Source: an uncultured Poribacteria bacterium
Lineage (GTDB): Bacteria; Poribacteria; WGA-4E; WGA-3G
Length of the DNA: 64,000 bases
Direction of reading: 5' to 3'
Assembly: GCA_951828515.1 (NCBI GenBank)
Contig: OX639992.1
Span: 5,744,217-5,808,216 of the forward strand
The notes below the pieces were generated by a model. That model saw nothing but the letters and a program-made list of their open reading frames with translations, did no database searches and had not been told where the DNA came from. The position numbers and the translations under genes are program-made. Position 1 is the first letter of the stretch, and every line of letters starts with the position of its first letter. Positions 1 through 8,363 of this stretch are shown here, piece by piece.

Positions 1-441
1 ACCGCTCTGTGGGTTTCCCTGAAATTCATAACGTTGTTCGATGTTGATATGCTGGAGTCCACCTCGGTTGGCAGAATTGCCTTCATAGCGGGTGGTTACG
101 GAATCGTCATCGTACGTCACTGTACGGACATCATCGCTGAGGAAAGTGTGCATCGCGCGCCATTCCGTTTCACCCGTAAGACGCGCTTTCAGCACAACGT
201 CGCCAGTCCAGCAGTGCATCGGAATGCGTTTCGCCTTTTCAGGGACGTGTTGTTGCTTCCACCAGATATTGAGACGCATGTTCTGTTCATTTCCGACGAA
301 GTTCGTGCCTTGTGCGTCCTCTGTCAGGTACAGACCTTTGATAACCCCGCTGCGTCTGTCCACATCGAGGATGTAATGTTCATTCGTCAAACGGAGGTAG
401 GCATCGTGTGGGGTATAGCGTGCGTATCTGACCTGTAGCAT
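1..441 (-). CDS. N-terminal part of an unrecognised protein (runs off window start)
   Basis: An open frame of 147 codons starts at ATG 441 and continues past base 1, so only the N-terminus is visible. It begins MLQVRYARYTPHDAYLRLTN and has no signal peptide. The early part (YILDVDRRSGVIKGLYL, then a GTNFVGN segment) is the kind of beta-strand sequence that opens beta-sandwich or galactose-mutarotase-like domains of carbohydrate-active enzymes. That similarity is only an impression. The frame is free of stops and its composition is normal for a protein, whereas the frames on the other strand read as shadows. The upstream ribosome binding site is weak. Function is not assigned. Confidence 0.7.
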   Translation of the reverse strand, partial: MLQVRYARYTPHDAYLRLTNEHYILDVDRRSGVIKGLYLTEDAQGTNFVGNEQNMRLNIWWKQQHVPEKAKRIPMHCWTGDVVLKARLTGETEWRAMHTFLSDDVRTVTYDDDSVTTRYEGNSANRGGLQHINIEQRYEFQGNPQSG

Positions 442-688
442 GGTATGTTACTCGCTTTCACGGGGTAGAGAGACGTCGGTTTTTCTTGAGAATACCCGTT
501 CTGGCAGAATCTGTCAAGCATAAACAGTTACAGGGGTGTGTAAATATTTTGTCAAAGATTAGGATTGAGATGCGTTACCTCAAAGATTTTCCTGTGTGAA
601 TCTCGGAGTACAGGGATTGCACGGATTTTAAAGAGATTTGCTGTGAAATCAATGCCTCATACGCGTAGGGAATTCGAGATAGATGGGA

Positions 689-1033
689 TTATAGTAAAGC
701 CCACAATCATCTATACATTGGCGAGGTTAGGAAACCTCGCCAGCGAAAAAGGGTCCCTCGTTTTCCAAATAGTAAAGCCCACAATCATCTATACATTGGC
801 GAGGTTAGGAAACCTCGCCAGCGAAAAAGGGTCCCTCGTTTTCCAAATAGTAAAGCCCACAATCATCTATACATTGGCGAGGTTAGGAAACCTCGCCAGC
901 GAAAAAGGGTCCCTCGTTTTCCAAATAGTAAAGCCCACAATCATCTATACATTGGCGAGGTTAGGAAACCTCGCCAGCGAAAAAGGGTCCCTCGTTTTCC
1001 AAAATGTCAATATATTTTCAGGCTTTACTATAA
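689..1033. repeat. MITE-like element with four 78-bp tandem repeats
   Basis: A perfect 13-bp terminal inverted repeat (TTATAGTAAAGCC at 689-701 and its complement at 1021-1033) bounds the element. Inside, a 78-bp unit occurs four times in tandem, with starts at about 691, 769, 847 and 925. Each unit carries the palindrome GCGAGGTTAGGAAACCTCGC. No gene is inside: the long open frame across it exists only because 78 is a multiple of three. Related single-unit elements occur at 16220, 18964, 38145 and 55766. Confidence 0.9.
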
Positions 1034-1074
1034 TGCGTAAAGGTTTGTCCACCACAGGTTTTTGGAAAAAGAAA

Positions 1075-1100
1075 AGCCGCGTCAATTGTTCGACGCGGCT
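1075..1100 (-). terminator. Rho-independent terminator (minus strand)
   Basis: Perfect 9-bp stem (AGCCGCGTC at 1075-1083 with GACGCGGCT at 1092-1100) and an 8-nt loop. Read on the minus strand it is followed by TTTTCTTTTTCC. It would end transcription coming from the gene at 2056-1457. Confidence 0.7.
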
Positions 1101-1135
1101 TATAGATAGTTATGTGATGTTCTTCATCAGGATTC

Positions 1136-1456
1136 CTACAACTGAGCCCCCTGAAGCAACCCGAGCAGCGCCTCGAATCGCTTCAGCTTTATGTATAACT
1201 CCACCCACGGCTGGCTGGCGCGAAACGGATCTGCCAAAAACTGGATATGGAATATCTGCTCTCTCAGAATCAGAACGTGAAGGTGTCGAAGTCCAATCCC
1301 TGAGCCAGTTTGATACAAAGACCATAGCGTACCTAGCACCAGGCCACTCCTGCTGGAACCGCCAAATTGCGTTGACTTGTGTTAAGTTGTGTCAAGTCAT
1401 CTGGTCTCCACCCGTTAGGACTAACAGCTTTGATGTCACAGTGCTTGAGTCCAGCC
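1136..1456 (-). pseudogene. Possible frameshifted gene remnant
   Basis: Two minus-strand frames look protein-like but do not join. The first starts just below the stop of the neighbouring gene (reads LKHCDIKAVSPNGWRPDDL). The second, in another frame, ends at 1136 (reads LADPFRASQPWVELYIKLKR). There is no good start codon or ribosome binding site. The parent family is not recognised. This could also be non-coding sequence that is open by chance. Confidence 0.25.
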
Positions 1457-2056
1457 CTACCGTTTTTTTAGCTCCGCCCAAGTTGTCGTTAAGCGATTCC
1501 TGGGATGCACAGCAAAACCCTCAATTTCATTCGGTAGTTTGGGGACAGCGTTGGGGTCTATTGCCATGTAAACGGCATCCAAACGGGTATCGCCTTCCCT
1601 AGACCAAAATGTAACGGTATGTTTCCCCGGTTTCAGATCAAAGGTCAACGGATTCTTTTCGCGCCATTTTACTTTTGCCCACGTCCACTCCTGATGCTGA
1701 CCTGTATCCCAGATCATGTTGGCATCACCCGGTTGTGGACTTTTCTTCTGATCGACTGTGACATGGAAAGAGTCCTTCGCCGTATCTTGGGCAATCACCC
1801 GCCCCCACATCGTGTACTGACCGGGTGTTCTAACGTTAATCACGAAATCGGCTTTACCGGGGTGGCGACCACCCCCGCCCTTTCCCGCCGATATATACAT
1901 ACCGCCTGAAGCTTTCTTATCTTCATAAATTTCCATGATTTCTACAATTTCATCTGCATCTTCGGCTTCAAAGCCAATCTCAGTCGCAATGCAATAACCG
2001 ACCCATCCCAATACAAGCAGTACAAATTGAATCAATAACAACCGCATATATTTCAT
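1457..2056 (-). CDS. Secreted carbohydrate-binding-like (CBM6/35-type) protein
   Basis: 199 aa. ATG 2056 is preceded by an excellent AAGGAGG ribosome binding site, which decides the start. Residues 1 to about 25 are a signal peptide (KYMRLLLIQFVLLVLGWVGY). The rest, FEAEDADEIVE followed by an alternating strand pattern, a DTAKDSFHVTVD strand and DLKPGKHTVTFWSREGDTRLDAVY, has the layout of CBM6/CBM35 beta-jelly-roll modules, in which a final strand with an Asp packs after a Gly-Lys-His-Thr turn. No catalytic domain is attached, so a binding or surface role is inferred. Its last 15 residues (RNRLTTTWAELKKR) resemble those of the LamG protein at 37251. It is followed by a terminator at 1075. Confidence 0.75.
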   Translation of the reverse strand: MKYMRLLLIQFVLLVLGWVGYCIATEIGFEAEDADEIVEIMEIYEDKKASGGMYISAGKGGGGRHPGKADFVINVRTPGQYTMWGRVIAQDTAKDSFHVTVDQKKSPQPGDANMIWDTGQHQEWTWAKVKWREKNPLTFDLKPGKHTVTFWSREGDTRLDAVYMAIDPNAVPKLPNEIEGFAVHPRNRLTTTWAELKKR

Positions 2057-2074
2057 GCGTATATCCTCCTTAGG

Positions 2075-2305
2075 TTTGTAATAGCACACTTCATTGCGCT
2101 TGTTTTTCTCCTCGCTTTACCAATACAAAACACTGACTTTAGCGTCTTAGATCTCAAAACGCACTACCGTGGACTGAAGTATTTACAAGAAACATTAAAA
2201 AGGCTTCCACAAAAACCTGAACCTATTGTTATTGACCAACTCACTGAACATCTGAATTCTATTGGCTCTATTCATCAAACACCTGCTCAACTCAGGCCTG
2301 GATAA
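2075..2305 (+). pseudogene. C-terminal gene fragment, family not recognised
   Basis: A stop-free plus-strand frame of 77 codons ends at TAA 2303-2305 and reads FVIAHFIALVFLLALPIQNT, then VLDLKTHYRGLKYLQETLKR, LPQKPEPIVIDQLTEHLNSI and GSIHQTPAQLRPG. The composition looks like a real protein tail (a hydrophobic stretch, then an amphipathic helix). There is no ATG, GTG or TTG start, and the 5' part would lie in the divergent gene. I read it as a truncated remnant, perhaps of a transposase, but I cannot name the family. Confidence 0.4.
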
Positions 2306-2385
2306 GTTGGCGAAGGTATTGTTGATACTAACAATATTAACAATTCCTGCATTATTTTTCAAGAAAAATTATGTAAATGTTCCTG

Positions 2386-2414
2386 TTGACAGTCTCCCTG
2401 ATTTGTGATAAACT
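2386..2414 (+). promoter_or_regulatory. Sigma-70-type promoter of the hydroxyacid dehydrogenase gene
   Basis: TTGACA (2386-2391), 17-bp spacer, TAAACT (2409-2414). The start codon is about 54 bp further on, with AAGGAG 7 bp before the ATG. Confidence 0.65.
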
Positions 2415-2467
2415 TCGGTTTATGTGAACCATCATCACAGAACATTCTATAACGAAGGAGATTATCA

Positions 2468-3415
2468 ATGGCGAAAATCAAAGTCTTGATTGCCAGTGGA
2501 ATAAGCCAAGAAGTTGCGGATATGCTGAAGGACGCACCCGCAGAGATGGAAATCAGCTTTCTATCGGAAGGTGAGCAACTTAAAGACCACCTTTCAGATG
2601 TTGAAATTCTCTACGGAGTGGTATCGGAAGATGCCCTCCCTCATGCGAAATCCTTACAGTGGGTGATGCAACCTTTCGTGGGGGTGGAAAGGTCAATGTA
2701 CCCCGCCTTCAAAGAAAGCCCCATCACACTGATAAACAGCAAACGGTTGTATGGACCCCAACTCGCCGAACACGCCTTCGCGTTGTTACTGTCCCTGACA
2801 CGGGGAATCAATGCACAACTCGATTTGATGCGTGATAAGGCGTGGAAGTGGACCCAGTGCGTTGAGGTATCGGGAATGACAATGGGCATTCTCGGACTTG
2901 GGGGTATCGGCAGAGCGGTCGCGCAACGTGCCAAAGCCTTCGAGTTCAACGTAATTGCTGTCGATCCCGAACCGATGGAGAAGCCGGACACCGTCGATGA
3001 ATTGGGACAACTCGACTGGCTGCCGGAGTTCCTATCCCGCTGCGACGTTTTGACGGTCTGCTGTCCAATCACGCCGCAAACCCATAAACTGCTGTCCTAT
3101 GCCGAATTCGATGCCTTGCCAACGGGTAGCTTCTTCGTCAACGTCAGTCGCGGTAAAGTGGTCGACGAGGATGCCCTCATCGCCGCGCTGAGAAGTGGGA
3201 AATTGGCGGGTGCCGGATTGGATGTAACCTATACGGAACCGTGTCCTGAAGACAATCCATTATGGACGCTCCCGAACGTAATTCTAACGTCCCATACCGC
3301 TGGTGCCTCGCAGAATATCGCCAAGCGCGCAATGGAACTCTTCATCGACAACATGCACAAATACGTGAATGGCGAACCACTTACCAACGTTGTGGATAAA
3401 GAAAAAGGGTATTAA
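2468..3415 (+). CDS. D-2-hydroxyacid dehydrogenase family protein
   Basis: 315 aa, a usual length for the family. It should carry out NAD(P)-dependent oxidation or reduction of a 2-hydroxy or 2-keto acid in the cytoplasm; the substrate cannot be read from sequence. The nucleotide-binding motif GLGGIG is at residues 143-148, followed by an acidic residue after the second beta strand (AVDPEP). The catalytic triad is present: Arg228 (NVSRGK), Glu257 (TYTEP) and His276 (LTSHTAG). It stands alone with its own promoter at 2386. A MITE-like element lies downstream. Confidence 0.9.
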   Translation: MAKIKVLIASGISQEVADMLKDAPAEMEISFLSEGEQLKDHLSDVEILYGVVSEDALPHAKSLQWVMQPFVGVERSMYPAFKESPITLINSKRLYGPQLAEHAFALLLSLTRGINAQLDLMRDKAWKWTQCVEVSGMTMGILGLGGIGRAVAQRAKAFEFNVIAVDPEPMEKPDTVDELGQLDWLPEFLSRCDVLTVCCPITPQTHKLLSYAEFDALPTGSFFVNVSRGKVVDEDALIAALRSGKLAGAGLDVTYTEPCPEDNPLWTLPNVILTSHTAGASQNIAKRAMELFIDNMHKYVNGEPLTNVVDKEKGY

Positions 3416-3498
3416 TAGTTGTCAGCAGTCGGTTCCATCAGTTGTCAGTAATAATGTGAATTCGACTTAAACATTACAGCGGAAGTCTGTTGTAACAC

Positions 3499-3629
3499 AA
3501 ACTGTATGAAGTTTAAATAAATATTTCGGTAATTTGATACATTCCCCAAACCCGGTAGGGTCTTTCACGCAACCGCACCGGGCATCATTCGGAAATTACC
3601 GATTTAAATTCTGAATCTTCATACAGTTT
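3499..3629. repeat. MITE-like element, family 2
   Basis: A 13-bp perfect inverted repeat (AAACTGTATGAAG at 3499-3511, complement at 3617-3629) encloses ATTTCGGTAATTT and TCGGAAATTACCG arms and a CGGTAGGGTCTTTCACGCAACCG core. Related copies or parts lie at 8293-8366, 9724-9801 and 40091-40204. There is no gene inside. The rest of 3416-3769 holds only a GTGGCGAGG...CCGCCAC imperfect hairpin near 3712. Confidence 0.75.
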
Positions 3630-3769
3630 GCGCTTTCAATCAGAAATGGTATAAGGGACCGTAGGAACGATTCACGCGGCTGTTCGTCAGTTGGGAATCA
3701 ATTGGTAAAGTGGCGAGGTGAGGGACCCCGCCACTGAGAAATCGCTATTAGAAGATCGCTCCTACAGCG

Positions 3770-5425
3770 TTACTGCAAGATGACCATCTTCCGCAGAAGG
3801 GAGATATGATTCGCCTGCAGTTGATAGAAATAGATGCCACTCGCCACGCGTTCACCCCTATTATTTCTGCCGTCCCAATACGCCGCACGGCTACGACTCG
3901 TGTAGTAACCCGCACGTTGATGACCGAGATCCAAGCGACGGACAACGGTGCCACGCATATCATAGATCGTAATCTTGACATCGCTCGTATTTGATAACTG
4001 ATAGGGGATCCACGTCTCGGGGTTGAATGGGTTGGGATAGTTCGCCGAGAGCACCGTTTCGCTGGGGACTGCGTCGGCAGGGATCCTTCTCGGTGCCCCA
4101 CCTCCCACCGCATCTATGACCGTCAGCGGTAAATCATCCGTGGATTTGACGTATTTATACCCTAAAAAACCAGGGGCCGCCCGCGGTAGCGTTTCGATAT
4201 CGACCGTGACGGCAGCCGTCGTGCCATCTGTGCGTTCCACAGTGAAGGTCTCGCTTTCGATCTTGCCAGCGAGTATCGGGATGCTATTGCTTCCACCAAC
4301 GATGCTCCCGTTGACAACGCTGACCGTCAAGGTCACAGAAGGCGGCGCACCGGTATCTACTGTTGCCTTGAACTCACCTGCACCTGCCTCCCGTTTTAGT
4401 GACACCGTCAGCGGTATCGGATCAACAGTATTGTCTCTCAGGTCGAACCTCTTCAGGGCGGTGAGACCATCAAAAATACCCGCTGGTAAACTACTCAATT
4501 CGTTATTGCCCAGGTAGAGAATCTCCAGGGCGGTGAGACCATCAAAAATATCCTCATCTAAACTACTCAAATCGTTATTGCCCAGGTAGAGTTCCTCCAG
4601 GGCGGTGAGACCATCAAAAATATTCTCATCTAAACTGCTCAATTTGTTATAGTTCAGCGTGAGACGCGTCAGGGCGGTGGGCTCCTCAAAAATATCCTCA
4701 TCTAAACTGCTCAAATCGTTCTTGCCCAGGTCGAGAATCTTCAGGGCGGTGAGACCATCAAAAATATTCTCATCTAAACTGTTCAATTTGTTATAGCTCA
4801 GCGGGAGCTTCTTCAGTTTGGCGAGACCATCAAAAATATCCTCATCTAAACTACTCAAATCGTTGTCGTACAGGTAGAGATGCGTCAGTTCGGTGAGACC
4901 ATCAAAAATATTCTCATCTAAACTGCTCAAATCGTTGTCCGGCAGGTAGAGCTCCTCCAGTTTGGTGAGATCATCAAAAATATCCGCTGGTAAACTACTC
5001 AAATCGTTCCCGCTCAGCGTGAGATATTTCAAGGCGGTGAGATCCTCAAAAATATCCTTATCTAAACTGCTCAAATCGTTACTGTACAGGTAGAGCTTCT
5101 CCAGTTCGGTGAGACCATCAAAAATATCCGCTGGTAAACTGCTCAAATCGTTATTGCCCAGCGAGAGTTTCGTCAGGTTGGTGAGTCCGTTGAAGTCGAC
5201 CGCTTTTAGGGCGGTGATGTTCTGGCTTTGAAGGTCAATCGATGTAATTTTCAAGAGGTCTTCCGCGGTTACATCGCCGCAAGCGTTTTTGCCTGGTACG
5301 GCGGCAACGATCGCATCGCGGACTTCCGTCGTGCGATCACAGACCGACACAAATTCCGAATATCCAACAGGACTGAATACGATCGCAGCACAGAAAATAG
5401 ATAAAAGTGTGGAAAAACGTTTCAT
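3770..5425 (-). CDS. Secreted leucine-rich-repeat protein with C-terminal sorting-type domain (copy 1)
   Basis: 551 aa from ATG 5425, which follows a GAAGGA ribosome binding site; an ATG 18 bp upstream overlaps that site and is less likely. Layout: signal peptide (1 to about 23), a CDRTTEVRDAIV cap, ten 24-residue LRRs of the pattern LTxLxxLxLxxNxLSSLxxxIFDG, a beta-sandwich spacer, then a C-terminal module with SANYPNPFNPETWIPYQL and GERVASGIYFYQL. That module resembles the FlgD-Ig/type-IX-sorting-like tails of secreted proteins. A surface protein-protein interaction role is inferred. The downstream neighbour in the same orientation (5680-7398) is a paralogue, and even the flanks are duplicated. 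Confidence 0.9.
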   Translation of the reverse strand: MKRFSTLLSIFCAAIVFSPVGYSEFVSVCDRTTEVRDAIVAAVPGKNACGDVTAEDLLKITSIDLQSQNITALKAVDFNGLTNLTKLSLGNNDLSSLPADIFDGLTELEKLYLYSNDLSSLDKDIFEDLTALKYLTLSGNDLSSLPADIFDDLTKLEELYLPDNDLSSLDENIFDGLTELTHLYLYDNDLSSLDEDIFDGLAKLKKLPLSYNKLNSLDENIFDGLTALKILDLGKNDLSSLDEDIFEEPTALTRLTLNYNKLSSLDENIFDGLTALEELYLGNNDLSSLDEDIFDGLTALEILYLGNNELSSLPAGIFDGLTALKRFDLRDNTVDPIPLTVSLKREAGAGEFKATVDTGAPPSVTLTVSVVNGSIVGGSNSIPILAGKIESETFTVERTDGTTAAVTVDIETLPRAAPGFLGYKYVKSTDDLPLTVIDAVGGGAPRRIPADAVPSETVLSANYPNPFNPETWIPYQLSNTSDVKITIYDMRGTVVRRLDLGHQRAGYYTSRSRAAYWDGRNNRGERVASGIYFYQLQANHISLLRKMVILQ

Positions 5426-5443
5426 AGTTTCAGTTCCTTCCAT

Positions 5444-5567
5444 TTTAGGGTAACGTTGGGCTTCGATTGTGGTTCAACCCAACCTATATTTGATTCCGTC
5501 AGCCTCATCTGAAAAGGCGGACAACAGTGGAAATGATGTTTCAACATAAGATGTCGGTTTGTGAACA
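5444..5567 (-). promoter_or_regulatory. Conserved leader upstream of LRR copy 1
   Basis: About 120 bp nearly identical to 7417-7540. On the minus strand it holds a GTTGGG...CCCAAC inverted repeat just before the gene. Its conservation with the other copy means the promoter or leader was duplicated with the gene, so the two are probably expressed under the same control. Confidence 0.5.
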
Positions 5568-5679
5568 AGGATACCTATGATACCGCGAAAGATGTTCTCC
5601 TTTGTATGAAAAAAGTAAAGTGGCGCGGTGCGAGACCCCGCCCCTGAGAAATCGCTATTAGAAGATCGCTCCTACAGTG

Positions 5680-7398
5680 TTACTGCAAGATGACCATTTT
5701 GCGCAGGAGGGAGATATGATCCGCCTGCAGTTGATAGAAATAGATGCCACTCGCCACGCGTTCACCGATATTATTTCTGCCGTCCCAATACGCCGCACGG
5801 CTACGACTCGTGTAGTAACCCGCACGTTGATGACCGAGATCCAAGCGACGGACAACGGTGCCACGCATATCATAGATCGTAATCTTGACATCGCTCGTAT
5901 TTGATAACTGATAGGGTATCCACGTCTCGGGGTTGAATGGGTTGGGATAGTTCGCCGAGAGTGCCGTTTCGCTGGGTACTGCGTCGGCAGGGATCCTTCT
6001 CGGTGCCCCATTTCCCAACGCATCTATGACCGTCAGCGGTAAATCCGTGGATTTGACGTATTCATAACTTTCAAAATTAAAGAACTGCGGTAGCGTTTCG
6101 ATATCGACCGAGACGGCATCCGTCGTGCCGGTCGTGCGTGTCACAGTGAAGGTCTCGCTTTCGATCTTGCCCCTGGGTATCGGGATGCTATTGCTTCCAC
6201 CATCGATGCTCCCGTTGACAACGCTGACCGTCAAGGTCATATTAGGCAGCGCACCGGTATGTACTGTTGCCTTGAACTGACCTGCCTCAATCCGTTTTAG
6301 TGACACCGTCAGCGATAGCGGGACAACAGTATTGTCGTACAGGTAGAAAAACCTCAGGGCGGTGAGACCCTCAAAAATACCCGCTGGTAAACTACTCAAT
6401 TTGTTCTCGCTCAGCGAGAGCTTCTCCAGGGCGGTGAGGTCATCAAAAATATCCGCTGGTAAACTGCTCAATTTGTTCTTCCTCAGCGAGAGATACGTCA
6501 GGGCGGTGAGGTCATCAAAAATACCCGCTGGTAAACTGCTCAAATCGTTATCGTACAGATCGAGCTTCTCCAGGGCGGTGAGGTCATCAAAGATACCCGA
6601 CGGCAAACTACTCAATTTGTTGTCGTGCAGCCGGAGATGCGTCAGGGCGGTGAGACCCTCAAAAATACCCGCTGGTAAACTGCTCAAGTCGTTGTCGTAC
6701 AGGTAGAGCGTCTTCAGGGCGGTGAGGTCATCAAAAATATCCGCTGGTAAACTGCTCAAATCGTTCTTGCTCAGCGAGAGTTCCTCCAGGGCGGTGTTTT
6801 TATCAAAGATACCCGCTGGTAAACTACTCAATTTGTTCGAGTACAGGTGGAGCGTCTTCAGGGCGGTGTTTTTATCAAAGATACCCGACGGCAAAGAACC
6901 CAGATCGTTGGTGCCCAAGCCAAGTATCTCCAAGGCGGTGAGGTCATCAAAAATATCCGACGGCAAAGAACCTAAATCGTTGTCGCCCAGGTAGAGTGTC
7001 GTCAAGGCGGTGTTTTTATCAAAAACACCCGATGACAAAGGACCTAAATCGTTGGGGGCCAGGTTGAGATATGTCAAGGCGGTAAGGTCATCAAAAATAC
7101 CCGCTGGTAAACTACTCAAAGCGTTCTGATTCAGGTAGAGTATCTTCAAGGCGGTGAGTCCGTTGAAGTCGCCCTCTTTTAGGGCGGTGATGTTCTCCCA
7201 TCGAAGGTCAATCGATGTAATTGTCGCGAGGTCTGCCGCGGTTACATCGGCGCAAGCGTCTATGTTTGGTAAGGCGTCAACGATCGCATCGCGGACTTCA
7301 ATCGTGCGATCACAGACCGTCGCAGGTTGCGAATATCCAACAGGACTGAATACGATCGCAGCAAAGAAAATAAATAAAAATGTGGAAAAACGTTTCAT
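5680..7398 (-). CDS. Secreted leucine-rich-repeat protein with C-terminal sorting-type domain (copy 2)
   Basis: 572 aa from ATG 7398, with the same GAAGGA site as copy 1. Signal peptide (MKRFSTFLFIFFAAIVFSPV), cap with CDRTIEVRDAIV, and eleven 24-residue LRRs ending SLPAGIFDD or SLPSGIFDK. A spacer and a C-terminal tail follow, the tail almost identical to that of copy 1 over the last 100 residues. The repeat regions differ far more: copy 1 has acidic SLDEDIF units and copy 2 has SLPAGIF units. The ends therefore look homogenised or recently duplicated while the ligand-facing repeats diverged. Repeat number could vary through recombination. Confidence 0.9.
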   Translation of the reverse strand: MKRFSTFLFIFFAAIVFSPVGYSQPATVCDRTIEVRDAIVDALPNIDACADVTAADLATITSIDLRWENITALKEGDFNGLTALKILYLNQNALSSLPAGIFDDLTALTYLNLAPNDLGPLSSGVFDKNTALTTLYLGDNDLGSLPSDIFDDLTALEILGLGTNDLGSLPSGIFDKNTALKTLHLYSNKLSSLPAGIFDKNTALEELSLSKNDLSSLPADIFDDLTALKTLYLYDNDLSSLPAGIFEGLTALTHLRLHDNKLSSLPSGIFDDLTALEKLDLYDNDLSSLPAGIFDDLTALTYLSLRKNKLSSLPADIFDDLTALEKLSLSENKLSSLPAGIFEGLTALRFFYLYDNTVVPLSLTVSLKRIEAGQFKATVHTGALPNMTLTVSVVNGSIDGGSNSIPIPRGKIESETFTVTRTTGTTDAVSVDIETLPQFFNFESYEYVKSTDLPLTVIDALGNGAPRRIPADAVPSETALSANYPNPFNPETWIPYQLSNTSDVKITIYDMRGTVVRRLDLGHQRAGYYTSRSRAAYWDGRNNIGERVASGIYFYQLQADHISLLRKMVILQ

Positions 7399-7416
7399 GG
7401 CTTCAGTTCCTTCCAT

Positions 7417-7560
7417 TTTAGGGTAACGTTGGGCTTCGATTGTGGTTCAACCCAACCTATATTTGATTCCGTGAGCCGCGTCTGAAAAGGCGGACAACAG
7501 TAGAAATGATGTTTCAACATAAGATGTCGGTTTGTGAACAGAGACACTCAAACGTGTCTC
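7417..7560 (-). promoter_or_regulatory. Conserved leader upstream of LRR copy 2
   Basis: Bases 7417-7540 are the partner of 5444-5567. Next to it lies a perfect 7-bp hairpin, GAGACAC...GTGTCTC, at 7541-7560. No start or clear -10/-35 pair is obvious. Confidence 0.45.
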
Positions 7561-7759
7561 TCACACAAATTTTCTTGTGAAATATAGCAGACGTGGCAAG
7601 GTTTCCGTCTCTGCGAAAATATGAGTGTCCTGTTAAGTCTATTTTTAAATTATTCACGATTCTATTTTTATTGACCTATCAAGATAGTAAAATTATACTT
7701 TAATCCGACATAGAAGTCAAATCAAATCTGTATAACTTGCCCGAAGAAAGCACAATTCC

Positions 7760-7939
7760 ATGAATTTCAGCGATTTTTTTCAAAAACAGACGGGTAAATT
7801 GGAAACGAGGTCCACTGCGACAGAAAAAAGTTTGAAAAAGCGTTATGCTGTTGGCTATAGAGGCTGGACACCGGTCAGGGACGTGACTATTGACGGCGTT
7901 TATCGCGTTGATAAGGAGAGAACTTACCGGATTTTGTAG
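7760..7939 (+). CDS. Possible small protein, 59 aa
   Basis: ATG 7760 to TAG 7939. It begins MNFSDFFQKQTGKLE and continues with a basic, strand-like stretch (GYRGWTPVRDVTIDGVYRVD). The ribosome binding site is weak (GAAGAAAG). No family is recognised. It lies in an 800-bp gap full of repeat-like DNA, so it may be chance. The opposite strand is open over the same stretch. Confidence 0.25.
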   Translation: MNFSDFFQKQTGKLETRSTATEKSLKKRYAVGYRGWTPVRDVTIDGVYRVDKERTYRIL

Positions 7940-8027
7940 GGTTGGAGGGATATGAAATCTATATCCTATCAATAGCGAAAGAATTTGGGGACGATTTCTA
8001 AAGTCGTATTATAGTAAAATCCACAAT

Positions 8028-8292
8028 ACCATAGGTGTCAATTTAGGGATGTTTTGCGGGTATTTGGTCGCTGCGTCTTTACAAATGCTGAAGAAAGGGA
8101 AATTTGAGGAAAGGGAAGTTTGAGGAAACACCCTATCAAAAACCCTACCGGATCTGGGGGAGCAGAAGGATCCGTGGTTTTTGGCTAAGGTCCAGTGCGG
8201 TTGCAAACCGCACCTACCGGGTTCGGGGTAGCGCAAAAACCCTGCCGGACCTGGGACCGAGCCTATCATTTTTTTAAATTGACACCTATGGT
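8028..8292. repeat. Inverted-repeat element, 18-bp perfect ends
   Basis: ACCATAGGTGTCAATTTA at 8028-8045 is repeated in inverse at 8275-8292. The 230 bp between hold GGTGCGGTT/AACCGCACC palindromes and a purine-rich GAGGAAAGGGAAGTTTGAGG stretch, which recurs at 16400. A TATAGTAAAATCC family-1 end lies just before it (8011). The segment 8293-8366 after it resembles one end of the family-2 element at 3499. A one-ended copy (TTAATTGACATCTATGGTGCG) lies near 15160. Confidence 0.75.
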
Positions 8293-8363
8293 GCGGTTGC
8301 GTGAAAGACCCTACCGGGTTTGGAGAACATAATTAAATTACCGAAATATTTAGTGAAACTTCA

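Noticed and set aside
691-1003. CRISPR array from the four-fold 78-bp repeat
   Set aside because: The whole 78 bp is repeated, so there are no variable spacers.
565-1602. A long plus-strand open frame of 345 codons
   Set aside because: It is made of four copies of a 78-bp non-coding repeat and then runs antisense to other features. The repeat length, a multiple of three, explains the openness.
3748-7426. Several open frames antisense to, or in other frames of, the LRR genes
   Set aside because: They repeat with the LRR period and follow the codon structure of the true genes; none has a ribosome binding site or a recognisable fold.
8009-8269. Minus-strand frame of 86 codons in the 8.0-8.3 kb gap
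   Set aside because: It lies inside an inverted-repeat element and translates its palindromes.
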